Source of the DNA: Nitrospirales bacterium
GTDB lineage: Bacteria > Nitrospirota > Nitrospiria > Nitrospirales > NS-4
Assembly (NCBI GenBank): GCA_030648395.1
Contig: JAUSHW010000116.1
Location: 1 to 32,020 of the forward strand
Direction of reading: 5' to 3'
Length of the DNA: 32,020 nt
Both the position numbers and the translations under genes were made by a program. This document shows, piece after piece, positions 25,657 to 32,020 of the stretch (its first letter is position 1; the number at the start of each line of letters is the position of its first letter). Under the pieces are notes generated by a model. The model was given only the letters and a program-made list of their open reading frames with translations. It did not search any database and was not told where the DNA came from.

Positions 25657-26421
25657 TCAGCCGCCAGCCCCTGGGTAATCAATGACGCGACGCATCCAGG
25701 CCGCCCGGAAGTCGGCGTAGGGTACGCCAACCGCTTCCTGAAACGCCGCGTCGAAGTTCTTCGACTCCCCCAATCGCTCCAGCAGCGCACGAACCTTCGG
25801 CGCGCCGTGGCGGCTCAGCAAATAATCGACCGCCGCCGCGCTCTCGGCGTAGGCGAGCGGGACCTGCGTCGAGGGAAGATTCAGAAACGATCCGTGAAGC
25901 TCGTCGAGTGGAATCAGCCGGTCGGCCGCCCGCGCAAGGTTTCGCTCATGGTCCGCGCCGCGGCCTTCGTTCGCAACGGCCAGCCCCTCGCTGAGCCACG
26001 TCGGGACGTTGCCGCGCGTTCGAGCGTGGATGAGCGCGTGCGTATACTCGTGCCGGAGGGTTTTGTCCAGACTCTCTTCGTGCAACGCCGCCCATGAGAC
26101 CGCCAGCCTGATCTGCCCGTCGAACAGCCCCTGGGCCCAGTGCGGGACAGACGCATGCACCGGAAATTTCCCGTCCGTGTACAGCATGACCGGCACTCTG
26201 CTTCCGGGAAACGCCCCAAGCTGCCGTCCGACATCGCGATAGGCGGATTCCAACCGCTCAAGGAGCGCCCACACGAGGGCCGGATCTTCCCGCCCTTCAA
26301 ACCGCACCGTAAAATGCCGACTTTCATATTGCCGAAGCTGCAGAGCCGGATCGGCGCCCGCGACCGTGGCCGTGATGGCCAGAATGACCGCTGGAAGGAT
26401 CAAGAGGCGCCTGATGGCCAT
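25657..26421 (-). CDS. secreted peptidase MA-like (gluzincin) protein
   Basis: Signal peptide MAIRRLLILPAVILAITATVAGA; LRHEYTHALIH (HExxH), WLSEGLAV (E downstream). Confidence 0.8.
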   Translation of the reverse strand: MAIRRLLILPAVILAITATVAGADPALQLRQYESRHFTVRFEGREDPALVWALLERLESAYRDVGRQLGAFPGSRVPVMLYTDGKFPVHASVPHWAQGLFDGQIRLAVSWAALHEESLDKTLRHEYTHALIHARTRGNVPTWLSEGLAVANEGRGADHERNLARAADRLIPLDELHGSFLNLPSTQVPLAYAESAAAVDYLLSRHGAPKVRALLERLGESKNFDAAFQEAVGVPYADFRAAWMRRVIDYPGAGG

Positions 26422-26425
26422 CGCG

Positions 26426-26806
26426 TTAGACTTTCGGAGCTTTGGCTTTCTCGACGAACTTGATACGGAGGGTATAGAGCATCTCTTCAAGCAGGGCCTC
26501 TTCCTCTCCCGTGAGATTGCCTTTGGTTTTGGCCTCCAGCATCGTCAGGACATCGATGATTTCCTTCGCGTGTGAGAGATTGGGGGCCTCCCCGCCCGCG
26601 CCCGGGCCGAGGGGTTCTCCAAAATACATCAGCGCGGACGTGCCCATCGAATAGATGAAGGACAGGAAATTAATCGGCGGGGCAGGCTGCCCCTTGGGAG
26701 GCTCGGCTTGCGGGGGCGACGACTGCGCGGGCGCCGTCTTTTCTTCCGGCTCGGCGCCGGCTCCCCGACGATCCCGAATAATAAAGCCTTTCTCTTCTTC
26801 AGCCAT
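26426..26806 (-). CDS. DUF1844 domain protein
   Basis: NFLSFIYSMGTSALMYFGEPLG...NLSHAKEIIDVLTMLEAKTKGNLTGEEEALLEEMLYTLRIKFVE. Confidence 0.88.
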   Translation of the reverse strand: MAEEEKGFIIRDRRGAGAEPEEKTAPAQSSPPQAEPPKGQPAPPINFLSFIYSMGTSALMYFGEPLGPGAGGEAPNLSHAKEIIDVLTMLEAKTKGNLTGEEEALLEEMLYTLRIKFVEKAKAPKV

Positions 26807-26882
26807 ACACCGCCCCCCAAGTGCATCCAAAATAACACACCAGGGCAGGACAGAGCAATTTCGGCGGGGTTTTCAAGACCGT

Positions 26883-27617
26883 CTAGCGGGCTTTCCTGAA
26901 CACGATGTCGCCGTAAAAGGCCGTGGCGGATTCTCCGGTGTTGTCGGTGTCGGTCATGATGGCAATGCCGGAGATCATCGGGGGTTCTTCGCCGAAGGCC
27001 TTCTTGTAGTCCTCGTAGATGTTGCGTTCTTCGCTCACCCATTGATTGAGCCGTTCGGCACCGCTTTCCACCACGATCATCTTGACCCGCTCGACGTGGG
27101 GATTGGACGCCACCGTGCCCTTGGGCGCTTTGCTTTCCCAGATGTAGTTGATCGCGCCGAGCGGCGGGTACTGACCATACAACAGGCGGGTCGCCTCATA
27201 CTTGGCTTTGTCGAAAAAACCGACTTTGCCGGCGTCGTATTCAAAGGTGACGTACAGGCGGGCCGGGTAGTCGTCGCCTTCCCTCCTGGTGACGTCGCCC
27301 TTCGTGAGCACGTTGGCGACCTTCCACCGCCACTGCACGATGGGATATTCCGTGAGATTGATTTTGATCTCCCGCGTGAGGCCGGAGGCCGCGGCCTCGC
27401 TGACCGCCTTAACGACGGTGGCGCCCCCGTCTTTCACCAGCTGGTAGACCGTATGCTTCTCGATCTTCTTGAAGGTCAGCGGCTTCCACCCGTCCGGCAG
27501 GCTGGCCCCTTCGGCCGCAGTCGAGAACTTGCCCACTTCGAGCAGGAACGGCGAGTCGGCGTGACTGACCGACACGACAGTGAGGAGAAGAAGCGCAAGG
27601 ATGCCCGCCAGCCTCAT
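26883..27617 (-). CDS. DUF3047 domain protein, exported
   Basis: Signal peptide; DGWKPLTFKKIEKHTVYQLV, YPIVQWRWKVANVL, GDDYPARLYVTFEYD, NYIWESKAPKGT. Confidence 0.85.
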   Translation of the reverse strand: MRLAGILALLLLTVVSVSHADSPFLLEVGKFSTAAEGASLPDGWKPLTFKKIEKHTVYQLVKDGGATVVKAVSEAAASGLTREIKINLTEYPIVQWRWKVANVLTKGDVTRREGDDYPARLYVTFEYDAGKVGFFDKAKYEATRLLYGQYPPLGAINYIWESKAPKGTVASNPHVERVKMIVVESGAERLNQWVSEERNIYEDYKKAFGEEPPMISGIAIMTDTDNTGESATAFYGDIVFRKAR

Positions 27618-28318
27618 GGCTGCCTGCCGGCAAACTTCCGGTACAGGAGGGGCACCAACGCCAGCAGGCCGAGCAAAGCGAAGGCGCCCAGGACGCGCGG
27701 CGAAGCGATCTCGCTTAGCGAATTGATCGTGCCGAGCTGGCGGCCGGCGTTGGCATAGACGAAGCTGCCCGGAATGATCCCCACGGCCGTGGCGAGAACG
27801 TAGCTGCCCAGCCGGATGCGGGTCAGTCCCGACAACAGGTTGATAAGGAAAAAAGGGAAAATCGGGATCAGACGCAGGGTGATCAGGTAGCTGAACGCAT
27901 TCCTCGCGAATCCTTCCTGGATGGGGCCCAGCCGGTCGCCAAATTTCCGCTCGACCCAGTCCCTCAAGAGGTAGCGGGCCGCAAGGAACGCCAGCGTGGC
28001 CCCCGCCGTCGCGGCCACGTTCGCGTACAGCGTGCCGACGATACTGCCGAAGAGGAACCCTCCCGCGAGAGTGAAGACCGCCGCACCGGGCAGGGAAAAA
28101 GCAGTTTGCAGGATATAGGCTCCGATGAACAGCGCGACGGCCGTCGTGTAGTGGGCATCGGTATAAAACAACAGCTTGTCCCGGTTGGCCTTCAGGGTCT
28201 CCAGGGACAGATACTGCGCGAGGTCGAAATAAAAGAACGCGCCCATAGCCAGCGCGAACAGCCCAATGACGATGAACTTTCCGGCCGGCGACGAGGCGGG
28301 TTGGGCAGCAGGGCTCAA
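27614..28318 (-). CDS. TVP38/TMEM64 family (VTT domain) membrane protein
   Basis: AFSLPGAAVFTLAGGFLFGSIVGTLYANVAATAGATLAFLAARYLLRDW...LRLIPIFPFFLINLLSGLTRI; start (TTG 28318) inferred. Confidence 0.88.
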   Translation of the reverse strand: MSPAAQPASSPAGKFIVIGLFALAMGAFFYFDLAQYLSLETLKANRDKLLFYTDAHYTTAVALFIGAYILQTAFSLPGAAVFTLAGGFLFGSIVGTLYANVAATAGATLAFLAARYLLRDWVERKFGDRLGPIQEGFARNAFSYLITLRLIPIFPFFLINLLSGLTRIRLGSYVLATAVGIIPGSFVYANAGRQLGTINSLSEIASPRVLGAFALLGLLALVPLLYRKFAGRQP

Positions 28319-28322
28319 GTGG

Positions 28323-28616
28323 TCAGGACTTCTGCGCAGTGCGGGCGGCGTCCACGATGCTCCAGACCGCCACCGCAAAGCTCACCAACAAAAGCAGGAA
28401 AATCAGTCCGAGGTTGTCGGGCGTCTTGCCGGCCTCGACGGCTTGCTCAAGCGCTTGCGGATCAACCGAGCTCGACAGTACGACCGTCAGCGAAAGAACC
28501 CCGGCTAGAAAGCCGACCCCTTTCCCCCACTGGCGATTATAGAATTGCCCCAAGCCCGGCAGCAGACCCGACAAGAGCCCCGCCACCCATGGGTTTCGTG
28601 CGTGCCCGGTCGCCAT
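28323..28616 (-). CDS. small membrane protein
   Basis: MATGHARNPWVAGLLSGLLPGLGQFYNRQWGKGVGFLAGVL..., two predicted TM segments; sits between the VTT and flavoprotein genes. Confidence 0.7.
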   Translation of the reverse strand: MATGHARNPWVAGLLSGLLPGLGQFYNRQWGKGVGFLAGVLSLTVVLSSSVDPQALEQAVEAGKTPDNLGLIFLLLLVSFAVAVWSIVDAARTAQKS

Positions 28617-28627
28617 GGAGTCCGCCC

Positions 28628-30148
28628 CTACCGCCTCCTGCTGGACAGCCACTTCTCCATCACGGTCTTGAGCAGCGGCGTCAGGCGGGTCCGATTGTAG
28701 GCGTCGCCCAGCCGCTTCACCACCTCGGCCTGCGTGGGATAGGGGTGAATCGTCTTGTGCACCGCGCTCAACCCCAGCCCGTTCGTCATGGCCAGGGTGA
28801 TTTCGCTGATGATGTCACCGGCGCGCGCGGCCACAATCGTCGCGCCGAGGATCTTGTCGGTGCCCTTGCGCACGTGGACCCGCCCAAATCCGATTTCCTC
28901 GCCGTCCAGAATTGCGCGATCCACTTCATCGAGCCGCCACGTGAACGTCTCGACCTTCAGCCCCTTGGCCCTGGCCTCCTCCTCGGACAGGCCCACGCGG
29001 GCCAGTTCGGGATCGGTGAACGTGCACCAGGGAATCACCAGGTCGCTGACCTTCTGCTTGACCGGACTCAAGACATTGTTGATCACCAGCCGCGCCATGG
29101 CGTCGGCGGCGTGGGTGAACTTGAACCGCGAGCACACGTCGCCGGCCGCATAGACCAGCGGATTGGCGGTCTGAAGCTCGTCATTCACCAGCACGCCGCT
29201 TCGATCGTACAGCACGCCGGCGGCTTCCAGAGCTAGCCCCTCCACGTTCGGCGCCCGCCCCACCGCCAGTAGAATTTGGTCCACCACCAGGTTTTCGACC
29301 GCGCCGCTGGCCCGGTGGTAGATCACCAGACCATCGCTGTGCTTCAGCACCTGGAGAATGTCCGCCTTGAGCACGAACCGCACGCCGTCGCGGGCCATGG
29401 CCTCCCTGACCTGCTCCGCGGCTTCGACATCTTCAATCGGCAGAATGGTGCCCGCTTGCTCGTACACCGTCACCTGGGTCCCGAACCGGGCGAAGGCTTG
29501 CGCCAGCTCGCAGCCGATGGCCCCGGCCCCGATCACCGCCATGCGTCGCGGCAGCTCAGTCAGCGAAAAGACGGTCTCATTGGTCAGGTACGGGACCCTA
29601 TCGAGCCCGGTGATCGGCGGCGGGGACGCGCGGGCGCCCGTGCAGATCACGGCCTTGGCGAACCGCAGGGTCTTGCCGCCGACCTCGACGGCGTCGGGCC
29701 CCGTGAAGCGCCCTGCGCCGATAAAGACATCCACTCCCAGCTTGGTAAAACGGTGGGCCGAATCGTTGTGGCTGATGCGCGCCCGCAGCTTCCGCACGCG
29801 CTCCATGGCGGCGGTGAAATCGTAGTGGACGCCGTCGGGGACCCGCACGCCGAACTGCGCCGCGTCGCGGACCTGCGCGCAGGCGCGCGCGGCGCGAATC
29901 AGGGCTTTCGAGGGCACGCAACCGACGTTGAGGCAGTCGCCTCCCATCAAATGCTTCTCGACCAGCGCCACACGGGCGCCCAACCCGGCGGCGCCGGCGG
30001 CTGTCACAAGGCCGGCCGTGCCGGCGCCGACCACGACCAGATTATACCGGTCCGCGGGCTCGGGGTTCACCCAGCCGGGCGGATGCACGTTGGCAATCAG
30101 TTCCCGGTTGTAGGCATCGTCCGGAGAGATGGTCAATGGATCGCTCAT
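28628..30148 (-). CDS. MerA-like FAD-dependent pyridine nucleotide-disulfide oxidoreductase
   Basis: VVGAGTAGLVTAAGAAGLGARVALVEKHLMGGDCLNVGCVPSKALIRAAR; CLNVGC redox motif; C-terminal dimerisation domain without the C-terminal CC of true MerA (ends KWLSSRRR). Confidence 0.88.
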   Translation of the reverse strand: MSDPLTISPDDAYNRELIANVHPPGWVNPEPADRYNLVVVGAGTAGLVTAAGAAGLGARVALVEKHLMGGDCLNVGCVPSKALIRAARACAQVRDAAQFGVRVPDGVHYDFTAAMERVRKLRARISHNDSAHRFTKLGVDVFIGAGRFTGPDAVEVGGKTLRFAKAVICTGARASPPPITGLDRVPYLTNETVFSLTELPRRMAVIGAGAIGCELAQAFARFGTQVTVYEQAGTILPIEDVEAAEQVREAMARDGVRFVLKADILQVLKHSDGLVIYHRASGAVENLVVDQILLAVGRAPNVEGLALEAAGVLYDRSGVLVNDELQTANPLVYAAGDVCSRFKFTHAADAMARLVINNVLSPVKQKVSDLVIPWCTFTDPELARVGLSEEEARAKGLKVETFTWRLDEVDRAILDGEEIGFGRVHVRKGTDKILGATIVAARAGDIISEITLAMTNGLGLSAVHKTIHPYPTQAEVVKRLGDAYNRTRLTPLLKTVMEKWLSSRRR

Positions 30149-30218
30149 CGGTGCTGATTGTCGGGGATGTCAGCCCAAATATGCAAGGCCGGTTATTGTT
30201 TATTCGCGCCGACCGCCC

Positions 30219-32020
30219 TCAGCGATCCACAAACAGCCCGCCGGCCTGGTCAAGCAGGGTATTCCCGTTGCCGCGCCGTACCGCCCCTGCCGGAGCGGAT
30301 CGCGGCACAACCACATACTCATCGTCGCCGGCCAGATCGAAAAATCCGCTCATGCTGCTGTCAGATGCCGCGCCCATGCCGCTCGGGACCAGATAGCGGT
30401 CCCGTCCACCCTCTTCGATGAACAGGCTCCAGGCGCGGTGGGCCGCAAGGCCGAGCCCGCTTGAACGTGCAAGGTCATAGACGTCGTTGCCTTGCCCCGC
30501 GTCAATGCCCAGCATGACGCTCACGTCCCAGGCCGTGCCGCCGTTGTAGAATGGACCCGTCGAGGCGTACCGGTCGTCACCGGCGTAATCAATGAACAGT
30601 CCCGCGCCGTAATGCGCGCCGGCGGCCTGGCCATAACGGGCGGCGGCATGCTCATCGTTGCCACCCATGTCCAGCTTCAACCCGACCCCGAAGAAGTAGC
30701 CGCAGCCTTGAGAAAAGTTCGCACTGCGGTACCGGTCGCCGCCGTCGAGGTCAATGAGTATGCCCAGGCCGCCCGCCAGCCCGTATGCCGGTTGCTCCGG
30801 ATCGTTGGTGAAGACACGCTTGCCTGAGCCGGTCCCGAGGCCGAAGCATTCGTACTGAAACTGCAGGTTGTCCGGATTGCCGTCCGGCACGTCGCCGGCG
30901 TTATAGCTGCTGGGATACGTGTCGCCGCACTGGTAGCGGTCGTCGCCGGCCACGTCCACGACCGCGCCGACGCCCGACGGCCCGCCGAAGCCGACGGCGT
31001 AGCCAAAGCTCGTGTACTCGTCATCCCCGGCCATATCCAGCAGCAGGCCCATCCCGCCCACCGCGGCGCCCTGCGTGAACCGGGCGCCGAGATACCGATC
31101 GTTGCCCGCCGCGTCGTAGAGGATGCCCAGTCCGGCGAACCCCGCACCGCCCGACCCCTGGGACAGGCGGTACACATCGTTCCCGGCGCGATCAACGAGC
31201 AGCCCGACGCCCAGCCGGCCGGTCGCCAGCCCGAGCGGCGACGCCTGATAGGTATCGTTGCCGGACAGATCGATGACGACGCTGATACCCTGCTCGACGT
31301 CGGCCGCCGCTGCGATCGTGCCGCGGTAGACGTCATCGCCCCCCACATCGATAACGAGGGCAAACCGCCGGTCCAGGTCGTAGGTGTTCGGACCGGGCCC
31401 GCCGATCACGATCAAGCCGAGAGGCGTCTCCCGGAGCAGCAGCACCGTGCCGGTGACGCCGGGAGGCGGTGCAGAGACCGTCTCGGACTCTCGGAACGCC
31501 TCCCCCAACCGGCGCAGCCACCCATCATCGGCCAGACCCGCCAGCACCTGCGCCGCCGCGATCATCGCGGAATAGTCCACCTGCTCGTTGACGAGCTGAA
31601 CGAACCGCCGATCGGCCACGGCCTGCGGACGCGTGCGTTCATCCAGCCCTTTGACATGCGGGATGAAGTTCTCCACGAGCGCCGCCGCATGATCGAACAG
31701 GAACTGCCGATCGTCCCGGCTGAGCATTCGCAACGCCTTCTCACGTAATTGGCCGGCTTGATCCAGGACCGCCAGGAGAAACGCCACATGCTCCTCCCTG
31801 GCCGTTCCCATCGGAGCGGAAAGCAGCGCGACCGGGTCAGGGGCGCGATCCATCCCGGCTTCGATCGCGGCGATCAGGGACGGGAGACTCTCCGGCCCCG
31901 CCCTGGCGAGCTGCGCCATGCGATGTCCCTGGCGCTCCAGAGCGATCAAGCCGGTCCATGGATCGGTCAGCGCCTGGACAGCCAGCGGCCGCTTGAACCC
32001 GGCGGGCGCGCTCCAGGCCC
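30219..32020 (-). CDS. repeat protein with D-x-x-G-[N/D]-D-x-Y units, 5' end beyond right edge
   Basis: Open frame continues upstream through the window edge; about 12 units such as VGGDDVY, LSGNDTY, RAGNDVY, AAGNDRY, MAGDDEY, VAGDDRY, YAGDDRY, LAGDDEY. Confidence 0.8.
   Translation of the reverse strand, partial: AWSAPAGFKRPLAVQALTDPWTGLIALERQGHRMAQLARAGPESLPSLIAAIEAGMDRAPDPVALLSAPMGTAREEHVAFLLAVLDQAGQLREKALRMLSRDDRQFLFDHAAALVENFIPHVKGLDERTRPQAVADRRFVQLVNEQVDYSAMIAAAQVLAGLADDGWLRRLGEAFRESETVSAPPPGVTGTVLLLRETPLGLIVIGGPGPNTYDLDRRFALVIDVGGDDVYRGTIAAAADVEQGISVVIDLSGNDTYQASPLGLATGRLGVGLLVDRAGNDVYRLSQGSGGAGFAGLGILYDAAGNDRYLGARFTQGAAVGGMGLLLDMAGDDEYTSFGYAVGFGGPSGVGAVVDVAGDDRYQCGDTYPSSYNAGDVPDGNPDNLQFQYECFGLGTGSGKRVFTNDPEQPAYGLAGGLGILIDLDGGDRYRSANFSQGCGYFFGVGLKLDMGGNDEHAAARYGQAAGAHYGAGLFIDYAGDDRYASTGPFYNGGTAWDVSVMLGIDAGQGNDVYDLARSSGLGLAAHRAWSLFIEEGGRDRYLVPSGMGAASDSSMSGFFDLAGDDEYVVVPRSAPAGAVRRGNGNTLLDQAGGLFVDR

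Noticed and set aside
28628-30148. Calling the flavoprotein a true mercuric reductase (merA)
   Set aside because: No C-terminal vicinal cysteines and no HMA domain or merR/merT neighbours; kept as MerA-like.
1-32020. CRISPR array, rRNA operon, integrase or transposase gene
   Set aside because: Looked for regularly spaced repeats, rRNA core sequences and recombinase motifs; none seen. The island therefore has no visible mobilisation gene in this window.

Overview
The window is chromosomal and GC-rich, with an AT-richer accessory segment in the middle. From left to right: (1) a compact minus-strand amino-acid biosynthesis cluster, argD-argF-argG-argH-[small lipoprotein]-[B12/radical SAM]-lysA-dapF-dapA, with many 4-10 bp overlaps and dapA running off the left edge; (2) a monothiol glutaredoxin (CGFT) plus BolA pair, tRNA-Ala(CGC), and purN/purM; (3) an excisionase-type HTH gene behind a sigma-54-type promoter with two composite palindromic sites upstream; (4) rlmD and msrA, divergent; (5) an accessory region (~14.8-22.0 kb) holding an RHH/PIN toxin-antitoxin pair, a truncated VapBC, an orphan antitoxin-like ORF, a stand-alone McrA-head-like ORF, a PD-(D/E)XK/DUF3883-like ORF, a tightly overlapping ParB-like / putative nuclease / DNA methyltransferase operon, and an AbrB/PIN toxin-antitoxin pair; (6) an NtrX-like sigma-54 response regulator and NtrY-like kinase, a peptidase-MA-like protein, DUF1844, DUF3047, a TVP38 (VTT) protein and a MerA-like flavoprotein; (7) a repeat protein with about 12 D-x-x-G-[N/D]-D-x-Y units running off the right edge. 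The strongest candidates for novelty are the ParB-nuclease-methyltransferase operon, and the fact that two separate toxin-antitoxin modules are each bracketed by a duplicated 3' end of a neighbouring housekeeping or regulatory gene (msrA; ntrX). Family calls come from reading motifs; no database search was run.
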